Assembly: GCA_963827705.1 (NCBI GenBank)
Contig: CAWHBN010000020.1
Coordinates: forward strand, 62,001 to 126,000
From: JACDAN01 sp963827705
GTDB lineage: Bacteria; Actinomycetota; Thermoleophilia; Gaiellales; Gaiellaceae
Length of the DNA stretch: 64,000 nt
Direction: 5' to 3'
Shown: positions 42,012 through 50,918 of the stretch, piece after piece
How positions within the stretch are numbered: the stretch's first letter is position 1
Layout of the letters: each line of letters begins with the position of its first letter
Made by a program: the position numbers and the translations under genes
Notes under the pieces: generated by a model
Database searches by the model: none
The model's input: only the letters and a program-made list of their open reading frames with translations
What the model was told of the DNA's origin: nothing

Positions 42012-42947
42012 ATGGTCGAACTCGAGGGTGGAATCCGCCGCCAGACCTTCGCCTTGCCGCTGGGCATCGACCACGTGCACTGCTACCTCCTGCCCTCCTC
42101 CGGCGGCGGCTGGACCGCGGTCGACACGGGGCTCGGCCTGCCCGATGCGGGGACGCGGTGGGCGCAGGCGCTGGACCGCCTGGACGGGCCGGTGCAGCGG
42201 ATCGCGATCACGCATTTCCATCCCGACCATGTCGGGGCGGCGGCAGATCTGGCCGAGCTGACCGGCGCTCCTGTCTTCCAGGGCGTCGACGACTACGACC
42301 AGTGCATCCGGACCTGGGGAGAGCTTCGGGTGGCGGGGCGGATGCCCGACTACCTGCGGGTTCACGGCACGCCCGAGGAGGATGTCGAGTCGTTCGAGGA
42401 GGAGGGCCGCGCCTTCGTGCAGTTCGTACGGTTCGTGCGCGACCCGGAGCGCCTCGAGCCCGGGGGCGAGCTGGACGGTTGGGAGGTGCTCCACCTGCCC
42501 GGACACGCCGACGGCCACCTCGCGTTGCTGCGCGACGGGATCCTGGTCGCAGGCGACACCTTGCTCGGATCGATCACCCCGAACGTCGGCCTCTATCCGG
42601 ACTCCAGGCCCGATCCGCTTGCTGACTACCTCACGTCGCTGGAGCGCATCGCTGAGCTCGCCCCGAGGATTGCGCTGCCGGGCCACGGCGAGCCGATCGA
42701 GGATCCCGCCGGCAGGGCGCGCGAGCTCATTGCGCACCACAGGGAGCGTCTCGACCGCACGGCAGATGCGCTCGACGGCGATCCCGTGAGCGCCTACGAC
42801 GTCTCGCTCACGCTGTTCCCGGACCCGCTACCTGCGACGCTTCGCCGCTTTGCGCTCGCGGAGACACGTGCGCACCTCGAGTACCTCGTCCGGCGCGACG
42901 GTGCCAAGCGGGTGGACGGGGACGAGCGCGTCTCGTACCTCGCCTAA
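42012..42947 (+). CDS. Metallo-beta-lactamase-fold hydrolase
   Basis: This is a 311-aa MBL-fold protein. The zinc motif ITHFHPDHVGAAADL lies near residues 63-77, then LPGHADGHLALLRDG near 165-179 and LPGHGEPIEDP near 224-234. ATG 42012 follows GGAGGAG at 41993-41999; a GTG at 41991 is the alternative. It could act on thioesters, phosphodiesters or glutathione conjugates. It ends at a strong hairpin. Confidence 0.87.
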   Translation: MVELEGGIRRQTFALPLGIDHVHCYLLPSSGGGWTAVDTGLGLPDAGTRWAQALDRLDGPVQRIAITHFHPDHVGAAADLAELTGAPVFQGVDDYDQCIRTWGELRVAGRMPDYLRVHGTPEEDVESFEEEGRAFVQFVRFVRDPERLEPGGELDGWEVLHLPGHADGHLALLRDGILVAGDTLLGSITPNVGLYPDSRPDPLADYLTSLERIAELAPRIALPGHGEPIEDPAGRARELIAHHRERLDRTADALDGDPVSAYDVSLTLFPDPLPATLRRFALAETRAHLEYLVRRDGAKRVDGDERVSYLA

Positions 42948-42951
42948 ACCA

Positions 42952-42978
42952 CGAGGCCCGCCTTGCGGGCGGGCCTCG
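42952..42978. terminator. Bidirectional hairpin terminator
   Basis: An 11-bp perfect stem (CGAGGCCCGCC / GGCGGGCCTCG) with a TTGCG loop lies between the convergent MBL and RTX genes. It serves both directions. Confidence 0.75.
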
Positions 42979-43010
42979 ATGGTGGAGAGAGGGTATGGAG
43001 AGAGGAGCTG

Positions 43011-43583
43011 TTATTCCCCGTCGTCGGGGTGCGAAGTCGTCACGGTCTTGACGATCTCGCAGTTGACGTGCACGTCGGACTCCTTGGAGTTGAGCCAGAC
43101 GACGTCCTTGTCGCCGGGACCGCAGTCGATCGTGTCGACCTTGTGGTCGCGGGCGAGTGCGTGCATGCGGTCGTTGCCGGCGCCGCCGTTCTCGACGTCC
43201 GCGCCACGGCCGACCCAGATGCGGTCGTCGCCGTTGTCGCCGTTCACGACGTCGTTGCCCCAGCGGCCGCGGAGGACGTCGTTGCCCTCGCCGCCGTTGA
43301 TCGTGTCGGTGCCGACACCGCCGCGCATGCGGTCGTTTCCGCCCTCACCGTTGAGGGTGTCGTTGCCCCGCTGGCCGAAGACGAGGTCGTTTCCTTCGCC
43401 GGCGTTGACGGTGTCGTCACCGCCGCGGGCGTGAATCCTGTCGTTGCCGATGGTGCCGGTCAGGGTCTCACCGTTGTTCGTCCCCTTGATGACGACGACA
43501 CGGTGAGCGACGGCGGCGCTCACGATCGCGAGCGCGAGAAGCGCGGCGAGCGAGAGAACCGTGAGTCGAATCTTCTTGGTCAC
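43011..43583 (-). CDS. Secreted RTX (hemolysin-type) calcium-binding repeat protein
   Basis: This is a 190-aa protein. Residues 1-26 form a signal peptide (TKKIRLTVLSLAALLALAIV and VSAAVA). It has some six to eight nonapeptide repeats with the GGxGNDxx pattern (GGDDTVNAG, EGNDLVFGQ, GGNDRMRGG, EGNDVLRGR, GGAGNDRMH), which form calcium-bound beta rolls. Two cysteines near the C-terminus (TIDCGPG and HVNCEIV) suggest a disulphide. There is no enzymatic domain. It is probably a cell-surface or extracellular calcium-binding protein. Confidence 0.85.
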   Translation of the reverse strand: MTKKIRLTVLSLAALLALAIVSAAVAHRVVVIKGTNNGETLTGTIGNDRIHARGGDDTVNAGEGNDLVFGQRGNDTLNGEGGNDRMRGGVGTDTINGGEGNDVLRGRWGNDVVNGDNGDDRIWVGRGADVENGGAGNDRMHALARDHKVDTIDCGPGDKDVVWLNSKESDVHVNCEIVKTVTTSHPDDGE

Positions 43584-43674
43584 TGCTGAGAACCTCCTTG
43601 GCGACGTTGACCGGAGTCTTCCCAGCGGGCATGAGGGAGCCGTAGTGCTTCTGAAAGGATTTCGCGCCGAGTTG

Positions 43675-44916
43675 TTAGGCCTGTGTAAGAACAGCCCGGT
43701 GGTGCCGGCCGTACACCTCCCGTAATGCCACGAGGGTCATGACGAGGCCGGTGCCGCCCGCGACGAGGAAGGCGAGCTGTGTGCCGCCGACCTCCGAGAG
43801 CCAGCCCGTGAGGAGCCCACCGAGCGGCGCGAGCCCGGCGAACGCGAAGAGGTAGAGGCTGAGGACGCGGCCGCGGAGATGGTCGGGCGCCGACAGCTGG
43901 AGGAGCGACTGGCTGTTCGCCGTCCACAGTGTGAAGCAGCCGCCCACGACGTAGAGGAGCGCCGCGCAGGCCGCGACAGTGTCGAGTGGCGCGAGGGCAA
44001 GCAGCGAGAGGCTGAACCCGCCGACGCCGAGGAGGAGCGCCTTCCAGCTCGCCCGGCCGAGGCCCGCGGTGAGCAGCGCGCCGGTGAAGGCGCCGGCGCC
44101 GAAGCACGCCGAGAGCAAGCCGAACGTCCGTGGGCCGGCTTCCAGTGTCTCCGACGTGAGCACCGGGACGAGCACGTGGAAGTTGAAGCCGACCGTGCTC
44201 ACGACCATCGTCATCATCAGCACCAGCCGCACTTGGGGCGAGTGCCGCGCGTAGGAGAGGCCTTCCCGCACGCTTGTCAGCACCGTCGGATGGTTCTTCG
44301 GCCGATCGAGCTTCACGAGCTCGCTGACCCGCATGAGCCAGAGGCTCGTCAGCACTGCGAGGAAGCTGACCGCGTTGATCGCGAAGCAGACGCCGACGCC
44401 GAACGCGGCGACGAGGACGCCGGCAAACGCGGGGCCGATGACGCGCGAGCCGTTGAAGAGGCTCGCGTTGAGCGCGATCGCATTGGGGAGCTCTTGGCGG
44501 CCGACCATCTGGAACGTGAGCGCATGGCGCCCAGGAGCGTCGAAAACGAGCGCGGTACCGGCTGCTGCGGCGAGCGCGTATGCGAGCCAGACGATCTGCG
44601 CGCCGGAGAACGCCAGCGCCGTCAGCGCCAGGGCGACGACCATCGACGCGGTCTGCGTGACCATGACGAGCCGCCGGTTGTCGAAGCGGTCTGCGACGAC
44701 ACCGGAGAAGAGGCCGAAGACGGTGAAGGGCGCGAACCGGCAGAAGGCGAGGAAGCCGACCGCGACGGCCGAGTGCGTGAGCTCGACGACGTACCAGGCG
44801 AGGGCGATGTTCTGCATCCAGGTGCCGACGAGGGAGACGACCTGTCCCGTGAAGTACAGCCGGTAGTTCCGGTGCTTGCGCAGGCTTGCAAAGGTGCGGC
44901 GGAAGGCGACGGTCAC
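43675..44916 (-). CDS. MFS transporter (EntS/MFS_3-like exporter)
   Basis: This is a 413-aa transporter with twelve predicted helices. The N-terminus FRRTFASLRKHRNYRLYFTGQ and the loop VVADRFDNRRLVMVTQ near 72-87 are typical of MFS_3 exporters. It is coupled by ATGA to the MarR gene upstream, whose operator candidate at 45351 precedes both. Drug or metabolite efflux is likely; the substrate is unknown. Confidence 0.88.
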   Translation of the reverse strand: MTVAFRRTFASLRKHRNYRLYFTGQVVSLVGTWMQNIALAWYVVELTHSAVAVGFLAFCRFAPFTVFGLFSGVVADRFDNRRLVMVTQTASMVVALALTALAFSGAQIVWLAYALAAAAGTALVFDAPGRHALTFQMVGRQELPNAIALNASLFNGSRVIGPAFAGVLVAAFGVGVCFAINAVSFLAVLTSLWLMRVSELVKLDRPKNHPTVLTSVREGLSYARHSPQVRLVLMMTMVVSTVGFNFHVLVPVLTSETLEAGPRTFGLLSACFGAGAFTGALLTAGLGRASWKALLLGVGGFSLSLLALAPLDTVAACAALLYVVGGCFTLWTANSQSLLQLSAPDHLRGRVLSLYLFAFAGLAPLGGLLTGWLSEVGGTQLAFLVAGGTGLVMTLVALREVYGRHHRAVLTQA

Positions 44917-45347
44917 TCGTCCTCCAGGAGCTGGACGAGCGGCTCGAGCGCCGCGTCGATCGCCTCGAGCTCTGCAGGCTCGAGCTGCTTCAGGCGGGCC
45001 GCGAGCCAGGCCGTCCGGCGGGACTTGACCGAGCGCAGCACCCGCTCGCCCTCCTCTGTCACGGACAGGCTCTGGCGCCGGCCGTCGGCCTCGTGCTGCG
45101 TGCGGCGGACGAGGCCTGCCCGCTCCAGGCGCGCGACGTGCTTCGACATCGCCGCGGCGGAGATTCGCTCACGCGCGGCGAGCTCGTTGACGCCGATCCC
45201 GCGGTTGCGGCGGATCTGGATCAACAACGTGACCTGCCCGCCCGTGACACCGAGCGCGTGGCTCTCTCGACGGAGCTCGCGCGCGAGCTTCAGCAGCGCC
45301 GGGCGGAGCCGGTTCGCGACGTCGGTGTGAGTCTGCGTGGCAGCCAA
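44913..45347 (-). CDS. MarR-family regulator of the MFS exporter
   Basis: The winged helix contains VNELAARERISAAAMSKHVARL and the wing TQHEADGRRQSLSVTEEGERV. TTG 45347 is proposed as start because the palindrome at 45351 lies immediately upstream and would otherwise be coding; the frame is open to 45422 (169 aa). Length from TTG is 144 aa. It forms one operon with the exporter and probably controls it in response to a drug-like molecule. Confidence 0.8.
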   Translation of the reverse strand: MAATQTHTDVANRLRPALLKLARELRRESHALGVTGGQVTLLIQIRRNRGIGVNELAARERISAAAMSKHVARLERAGLVRRTQHEADGRRQSLSVTEEGERVLRSVKSRRTAWLAARLKQLEPAELEAIDAALEPLVQLLEDE

Positions 45348-45350
45348 GTC

Positions 45351-45365
45351 GTTAACCAGGTTAAC
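45351..45365. promoter_or_regulatory. Perfect palindrome GTTAACC-a-GGTTAAC, MarR operator candidate
   Basis: A 15-base perfect palindrome sits between the MarR start and the divergent AAA ATPase gene. This is the classical location for an autoregulatory MarR site. Confidence 0.65.
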
Positions 45366-45415
45366 AATCTTTCGCCGGTTTCCGCATGGGTCTCGCGGGT
45401 ACGCTTCCCGCTGCC

Positions 45416-46441
45416 ATGCCACGCGATGTCCGTGAGGAGCTGGCCGAGAACGTCAGGGAGCTGGCGCAGCGCCTGCGGAGAACGGCAGCGCGCGAGCCGC
45501 CGTTCGACTGGGTCGCGGAGCAGCTCGGTTTCAACCGGCCCGAGCCGGCGAGGTCGCTGGAGGAGCTCCAGGCGGAGCTCGACGCCCTTGTCGGCCTCGC
45601 CACGGTCAAGGAGCAGGTGCGCGCGCTCGTCGCTTTCCTCCAGGTGCAGGCGCGCCGGCAGGAGCACGACCTTCCCGAAGTCGCAACGAGCCAGCATCTC
45701 GTCTTCTACGGGAACCCCGGCACCGGCAAGACGACCGTCGCCCGGCTGCTGGCGCAGACGTACCGGGCGATGGGGCTGCTTCGGCGCGGACATCTCGTCG
45801 AGGTCGACCGCAGCGGGCTCGTCGGCCAGTACGTGGGAACGACCGCGCTCAAGACCGAGCGGGTGGTCCGGCGGGCGCTCGACGGCGTCCTCTTCATCGA
45901 CGAGGCCTACGCGCTCGCGCCCGAGGCGGCGTACCACGATTTCGGGCCGGAGGCGATCGAGACGCTGCTCAAGCGGATGGAGGACTACCGCCATCGCCTG
46001 ATCGTCATCGTCGCCGGTTATCCACGGCCGATGGGCCGCTTCCTCGACTCGAACCCGGGGCTTCGGTCTCGCTTCTCGCGCGAGATCTCGTTCCCCGACT
46101 ACTCGACGGACGAGCTGCTCGCGATCACGCACAAGTTCGCCGGCAATCACGCGTACGAGCTCACCGAGGGCGCCGAGCAGGCGCTGCGCTCGGTGTTCGA
46201 CTCGGCGGTGCGGGGCGAGGGCTTCGGCAACGCGCGCTACGCGCGGACGATCTTCGAGCAGGCGCTGAACGCCCAGGCGCTGCGGCTCGCGGGGCTGTCC
46301 GGACGCCGGCTGGAGGAGCTCGGCCCCGAGGAGCTGACCACGCTTACGGACGAGGACGTCGTCTCAGCGGCGACCGCCCTTGGTGAGGGGATCGAGTTGC
46401 CGACCGAGCGCGCTCGCTGGTTCCGGCGCCGCGCGTCCTAG
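45416..46441 (+). CDS. CbxX/SpoVK-type AAA ATPase
   Basis: This is a 341-aa ATPase. Walker A YGNPGTGKTTVARL lies near 97-110, Walker B DGVLFIDEAYALAP near 153-166, and PGLRSRFSREISFPDYS near 210-226 carries the arginine-finger region. Its N-terminal helical part (MPRDVREELAENV...) is a putative substrate adaptor. An in-frame ATG at 45386 is an alternative start. Relatives act as Rubisco activases or ESX/T7SS-type ATPases (EccA), but no rbc or esx genes are near, so the target is unknown. Confidence 0.85.
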   Translation: MPRDVREELAENVRELAQRLRRTAAREPPFDWVAEQLGFNRPEPARSLEELQAELDALVGLATVKEQVRALVAFLQVQARRQEHDLPEVATSQHLVFYGNPGTGKTTVARLLAQTYRAMGLLRRGHLVEVDRSGLVGQYVGTTALKTERVVRRALDGVLFIDEAYALAPEAAYHDFGPEAIETLLKRMEDYRHRLIVIVAGYPRPMGRFLDSNPGLRSRFSREISFPDYSTDELLAITHKFAGNHAYELTEGAEQALRSVFDSAVRGEGFGNARYARTIFEQALNAQALRLAGLSGRRLEELGPEELTTLTDEDVVSAATALGEGIELPTERARWFRRRAS

Positions 46442-46564
46442 GTCGGAGGAACCGCATCGGAGGCGCGGACCAGGAACGGTCGTCGGCAGACTGTCTTGAG
46501 GAAAAGTTCGGCGAAACGAGCATCGCACCACGGCGACGAGCAACGTTCCGCCAAACTCTCCTGA

Positions 46565-47140
46565 GTGCGCATCGCACTCCTGACCGCTGCGCTCCTCGGC
46601 GCCCTCGCCGTCGTGCTCGGCTTCGCCCTCACACGTGACGACGACGAGCCCGCCTTCCGCGGAAGCGTCCCGCCGGAGGGACTGGTCCTGCCCCAGGCGG
46701 TGGCCGACTCTCCCGGCGTCGCCGGGAAGGCGCTTGCGGTGACCTTCCTGGACACCCAGTGCACCGACGCCTGCCCGATCGCCGCCTCGCAGGTGGCCGA
46801 GGCGATGCGCCTTCTCGGAGACGATCGCGGCAGAGTCCTCGCCCTCGCTTACAGCGTGGACCCGCTCAACGACACGCCGAAGAGCATCCGCGACTTCCTG
46901 GCGAAGAACCGCGCAACCGGCGAGATCCGCTACGTCGACGGCTCGGTCGCCGAGCTGCGTCCGATCTGGACGGAGTTCAAGATCATGGCCTCACACGAGA
47001 CCGGCAACAGCAACATGCACTCTGTTCCCGTTCGCGTCTACGACGCGGAGGGCCAGTGGCGCTCGACGCTCCATCCGGGCGTCGACCTGACGCCTGCGAA
47101 CCTCGCGAACGACCTTCGGGCGGCGCTCGAGCGAACGTAG
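46565..47140 (+). CDS. SCO1/SenC-type thioredoxin-fold protein
   Basis: This is a 191-aa membrane-anchored protein. An N-terminal hydrophobic anchor (residues 4-23) is followed by the copper-site motif TQCTDACPIAA near 68-78 (CxxxC) and the conserved His in NMHSVPVRVYD near 159. It probably delivers copper to cytochrome oxidase or acts as a thiol reductase; no oxidase genes are in this window. Its 3' end overlaps the coiled-coil gene on the other strand. Confidence 0.87.
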   Translation: MRIALLTAALLGALAVVLGFALTRDDDEPAFRGSVPPEGLVLPQAVADSPGVAGKALAVTFLDTQCTDACPIAASQVAEAMRLLGDDRGRVLALAYSVDPLNDTPKSIRDFLAKNRATGEIRYVDGSVAELRPIWTEFKIMASHETGNSNMHSVPVRVYDAEGQWRSTLHPGVDLTPANLANDLRAALERT

Positions 47141-48036
47141 GCCGCACGGAGTCGGCCGCCAGCGCCGCAGCCGGACCGTTGGCTCAGCCGCTCTTGGTGT
47201 GGGATGCGCGCGCTGAGCGCGTCGAAGCCCTCGGCGAACGTGGCGGTCGCAGGCTCGTCGACGGGGATGGCGTCGCCGTTTCGGCGGGAGAGCAGGCTCT
47301 GGCCCAGCCGCGCAAGCGCCTGTTCGCGTTCTGCGAGGTCGGCGGAATGGCGCTCCAGGCGCTCGGCCGCTGCCCGCTGGCGCTCTTCGTCCTTGCGGAT
47401 GCGCCTCTCGCGCGCGGCCAGATCGTCGAGCTTCGCCGGCAGCTCGGCTTCCTGCGACGAGACGAGCTCCTCCCGCTCGCCGACGGAGCGCTCGAGCTCG
47501 GCGGCGCGCTCCTCCCGCCCGAGCAGCCCTTGCTCGCGCGTCGCGAGCTCGCTCTCGCGCTGTGCGACCTCGGTCCGAGCGCTGGTTGCTTCCTCGTTGA
47601 GACGGCCCGACTCGCCGTCGCGCGCGTCGAGCTCGAGCTCACGCGCCACGAGTGCCTCTGTGCGTCGGTCGAGCTCGGCGGCCTTTGCCTCGAGCTCGAG
47701 TGCCTGCCGCTCGAGATCGCTCTCCCGGCGGCCGATGCGCTTCTCGCCTCGGTCGACCTCGGACTCCTTGCGCTTCTGCCTCCCCTTCAGCAGCTCGGTG
47801 TCGGCGACCTTGGCGCGCAGGGCGGAGATCCGGTGCTGCCGCTCCCGTCTTGCTTCCAGCTTGCGGGCGATCCGGTGCATGCGCTGTTCGAGGCGCTTCT
47901 CCCGCTCCGCGAGCTTCTGTTCCCGCTCCGCGAGACGCGCCGCGGCCTGGGCGAGCTCGCGCTTTGCGCGGGTGAGGTCCTCGAGCGCCGCTGCACGGTC
48001 GCGCTGCCGCTCTTCGATCGTCTGCCGGTCGAGCAT
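47038..48036 (-). CDS. Coiled-coil protein, Glu/Arg-rich
   Basis: This is a 332-aa protein from ATG 48036. Residues about 5-260 are a long heptad-rich helix of Glu, Arg, Ala and Leu (ERQRDRAAALEDLTRAKREL, REQKLAEREKRLEQR, and so on), typical of structural or scaffold coiled coils. It has no enzymatic motif. The last 40 residues lose this character and overlap the SCO1 gene on the other strand by 103 bases. A single +1 change would instead end it at 47184, avoiding the overlap. Confidence 0.65.
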   Translation of the reverse strand: MLDRQTIEERQRDRAAALEDLTRAKRELAQAAARLAEREQKLAEREKRLEQRMHRIARKLEARRERQHRISALRAKVADTELLKGRQKRKESEVDRGEKRIGRRESDLERQALELEAKAAELDRRTEALVARELELDARDGESGRLNEEATSARTEVAQRESELATREQGLLGREERAAELERSVGEREELVSSQEAELPAKLDDLAARERRIRKDEERQRAAAERLERHSADLAEREQALARLGQSLLSRRNGDAIPVDEPATATFAEGFDALSARIPHQERLSQRSGCGAGGRLRAAYVRSSAARRSFARFAGVRSTPGWSVERHWPSAS

Positions 48037-48092
48037 CGTCCGTCTCTCGGGTCGGGAAGGGAACGTAGCACCCGTCGTTAGAAAGGAGAGGG

Positions 48093-49022
48093 ATGCGCGC
48101 CAAAGTCTGGATCGCGCTGGGAACGATCTACGTCGTCTGGGGGTCGACGTTCCTGGCCATCGCCGTCGTCGTGCGCGACCTCCCGCCGTTCCTCGCCATG
48201 TCGCTCCGCCACCTCGTCGCGGGTGCCCTCCTCTTCGGATGGGTGCTGCTCCGGCACCGGAACCGCGACCCGATCGGCTGGCGCCAGTGGCGTGCGGCGT
48301 TCGTCTTCGGCGGCGCTCTCTTCCTGCTCGGTCACGGCTTGCTGGCCTGGGCACAGCAGGATGTCCCGTCCGGGATCGCCGCACTTCTCGTCGGGACGAT
48401 CCCGCTGTGGTTCGCGATCCTGGCGTGGATCTTCATGGGCGAGCGACTCGGTCGTCGGGCGCTCGCCGGTCTCGTCCTCGGGTTCGCGGGCCTCGCGCTG
48501 CTCGTCGATCCCTCGGGCCAGGAGGGCGCCGAGCCGATCGGCGCGCTCGCGATCGTCATAGGCGCGCTCGCCTGGTCGGCGGGCTCGATCTACTCCCAGC
48601 GCTCGGCGCTCCCGAAGGACACGCTTCTGGGCGCCGCGATGGGCATGCTCGCGGGCGGCGCGCTGCTCGCGGTCGTGAGCGCGGGACGAGGGGAGTGGAA
48701 CGACGCGACGTTCTCCACCGACGCGCTGCTCGCGACCGCCTACATGGTCGTCGTCGGCTCCCTGATCGGCTTCAGCGCCTACGTCTGGCTGCTGAAGACG
48801 GTCCCGGCGTCGACAGTCTCGACCTATGCGTACGTGAACCCGGTGATCGCCGTGCTGCTCGGTTGGGCCTTCAACGACGAGGTGATCACGGGCCGGACGC
48901 TGGTCGCCGGCGCCGCCATCGTCGTCGGCGTCGCGCTCATGGTGAGCCGGAGCACGGAGAAGCAACCGGCGGATGGTCGCGAGCCCAAGCCGGAGCCCGG
49001 ACTAAGCTCGGCGCGTGGCTGA
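48093..49022 (+). CDS. EamA-family (DMT) transporter
   Basis: This is a 309-aa protein with ten membrane segments in two EamA repeats (WIALGTIYVVWGSTFLAI at the start, and the second from GALAWSAGSIYSQRSALP near 152). The N-terminal motif IYVVWGSTFLAI matches amino-acid/metabolite exporters of the YdcZ/RhaT-like superfamily. GAAAGGAGAGGG gives a good RBS. Its end overlaps the cyclic-nucleotide-binding gene by eight bases. Confidence 0.9.
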   Translation: MRAKVWIALGTIYVVWGSTFLAIAVVVRDLPPFLAMSLRHLVAGALLFGWVLLRHRNRDPIGWRQWRAAFVFGGALFLLGHGLLAWAQQDVPSGIAALLVGTIPLWFAILAWIFMGERLGRRALAGLVLGFAGLALLVDPSGQEGAEPIGALAIVIGALAWSAGSIYSQRSALPKDTLLGAAMGMLAGGALLAVVSAGRGEWNDATFSTDALLATAYMVVVGSLIGFSAYVWLLKTVPASTVSTYAYVNPVIAVLLGWAFNDEVITGRTLVAGAAIVVGVALMVSRSTEKQPADGREPKPEPGLSSARG

Positions 49023-49434
49023 AGTCCAGGACGTCCTCGCGCGCCTCTCCCTCTTCGCGGACGTGCCGCCTGCGCGGCTGGAGGCGATCGCCCATCGATT
49101 CGACGAGGAGGTCTACCCGGAGGGCGAGCGCGTCCTGCGCAAGGACCTCAAGGGCTCCGGGCTGTTCGTGATCCTCGACGGCGAGGCGGTCGTGCGGATC
49201 GAGGACATCGAGGTGACGCGGTTCGGGCCCGGCGAGTTCTTCGGCGAGATCTCCTTGCTGACGAGCGAGCCGCCGGTCGCCGACATCGTGGCGCTGACGA
49301 TGCTCCGCTGCCTCGTGATCCCCGGGCCCGAGTTCGAGCGGTTCATGCTCGAGAACCCCCGCATCCTCTACCGAATGCTGCAGGCGGAGGCGCGGCGGCT
49401 CCGGAACACCACAGAGTGGAAGAGCGGCTCCTGA
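49015..49434 (+). CDS. Cyclic-nucleotide-binding domain protein
   Basis: This is a 139-aa CNB/Crp-type cassette alone, without a DNA-binding domain. It contains LARLSLFADVPPARLEAIAHRFDEE near 6-30, GPGEFFGEISLLTSEPPVADIVAL near 71-94 (phosphate-binding GEISLL with RT-like residues replaced), and EFERFMLENPRI. The Arg usual in the phosphate cassette is replaced by P/P, so cAMP binding is doubtful. GTG 49015. It is followed by a flavoprotein with overlap and may regulate it. Confidence 0.82.
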   Translation: MAEVQDVLARLSLFADVPPARLEAIAHRFDEEVYPEGERVLRKDLKGSGLFVILDGEAVVRIEDIEVTRFGPGEFFGEISLLTSEPPVADIVALTMLRCLVIPGPEFERFMLENPRILYRMLQAEARRLRNTTEWKSGS

Positions 49435-50918
49435 GCCCATTCCCGCCGGGGGACTACGACGCCGTCGTCGTCGGCACCGGGCCGGCCGGACTCCAGACGA
49501 GTTACTGCCTGACGCGCGCCGGGGTGACGAATCACGCGCTGCTCTCCGCCGACGACGCGCCCGGCGGGATGTTCCGCAGATTCCCGGTCTTCGAGCGGCT
49601 GATCAGCTGGACGAAGCCGGATGCTCCCTGCGAGCGCCAGACGCGCGAGTACGAGTGCTACGACAACAACAGCCTGCTCGCTGACGAGCCGGAGGCCCGC
49701 GGCCTGATCGCCGGCTTCATGGACCGGAGCTTCGACGTCCCCGCTCGAGGCGAGATGGAGGCGGCGATCGTCGACTTCGTCCAGCGGGTCGGCATCCAGG
49801 CGCGCTACGGATGCCGGTGGACGGGAACGAGGCGCGAGGAGGACAGGTTCGTGCTCGAGACGACCGATGGGGAGTACCGCGCACGGATCGTCGTCTTCGC
49901 GATCGGGATGACCGAGCCCTGGTCCCCGCCGCTCAAGGGCGCCGAGCACGCGACGCACTACGCCGACACGGGCTCGGCAGCTTCGTACCGGGACAGGCGC
50001 GTCGTGATCATCGGCAAGCGCAACTCGGGGTTCGAGCTCGCATACGGGCTGCTGCCGTGGGCAAGCGAGCTGACGCTCGTCTCGCCGCGGCCGGTGGACA
50101 TCTCGGTCCTCGCACAGTCGCCGCTCCGCGCCCGTTACCTCCAGCCCTACGAAGAGTACGTCCGGGGCAGCGCGGGCACGTACGTTGTCGACGCGTCGAT
50201 CGTCGGGATCGAGCGCGGCGCCGACGGGCTTCGCGTGACCGCCGATGCGACTTCGTGGGAGGGTCGGCTCTCCTTCACGGGTGACGACGTGATCCTGGCG
50301 ACGGGCTTCAGGGCTCCGCTCGGCGACCTCCGCGAGCTCGGTGTCGTCACGGTGCTGAACGACCGCGTCCCGGCCCTCTCGCGCTTCTGGGAGAGCGTGT
50401 CGGTGCCGGGGATCTTCTTCGCGGGGAACATCACGATCGCCTCGCGCGGGCTCGCGAAGGAAGGGGTCGCCGCCAACTCGAGCTCCGTGAACGGGTTCCG
50501 CTACAACGCGCGGGTCCTCGCCAGGCACATCGCCGAGCGGCTCGGGTTCGAGCAGCCGAGGCCGACGCTCGCCGGCGACAACGTCGTCCCGCTCTTGGTC
50601 GACGAGCTGGCACGGGGGCCGGAGGTCTGGATCCAGAAGGGCTACCTCGCACGTGCGCTGTCCTTCTCCGACGACGGGATCAGGGACGAGGGGATCCTGC
50701 CCCTGGAGGAGTTCGTGGACGGAGGCGGCGGGCCGGACGCGGCGGCCGTCGCGGTCGAGATGCGCGCGGACGGGACGATCTATCCGGCGGTCTACGTGCG
50801 CCGGGGCGGGGAGCTCGAGGAACACGAGCTCGACCCGCACCCGGTGCGTGCCTTCGACGGCGACCCGTACCGCCGTGACGTCGAGCGGCTCGTTCGGCCG
50901 CTGCTCAGGCGCTCGTAA
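49416..50918 (+). CDS. FAD-dependent oxidoreductase (thioredoxin-reductase/monooxygenase-like)
   Basis: This is a 500-aa flavoprotein. GTGPAGLQTSYCLTRAG lies near residues 20-36 (FAD), and the second Rossmann motif VVIIGKRNSGFELAYGL near 195-211 (NADPH). VILATGFRAP near 289-298 and GIFFAGNITIASRG near 330-343 are typical of FMO/thioredoxin-reductase-like enzymes. There is no CxxC redox pair. It overlaps the CNB gene by 19 bases. Its stop TAA lies inside palindrome site 3. Confidence 0.88.
   Translation: MEERLLSPFPPGDYDAVVVGTGPAGLQTSYCLTRAGVTNHALLSADDAPGGMFRRFPVFERLISWTKPDAPCERQTREYECYDNNSLLADEPEARGLIAGFMDRSFDVPARGEMEAAIVDFVQRVGIQARYGCRWTGTRREEDRFVLETTDGEYRARIVVFAIGMTEPWSPPLKGAEHATHYADTGSAASYRDRRVVIIGKRNSGFELAYGLLPWASELTLVSPRPVDISVLAQSPLRARYLQPYEEYVRGSAGTYVVDASIVGIERGADGLRVTADATSWEGRLSFTGDDVILATGFRAPLGDLRELGVVTVLNDRVPALSRFWESVSVPGIFFAGNITIASRGLAKEGVAANSSSVNGFRYNARVLARHIAERLGFEQPRPTLAGDNVVPLLVDELARGPEVWIQKGYLARALSFSDDGIRDEGILPLEEFVDGGGGPDAAAVAVEMRADGTIYPAVYVRRGGELEEHELDPHPVRAFDGDPYRRDVERLVRPLLRRS

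Noticed and set aside
43879..45330. 483-aa forward frame opposite the MFS and MarR genes
   Set aside because: It is antisense to both genes and rich in Glu/Arg/Asp repeats, with no recognisable fold.
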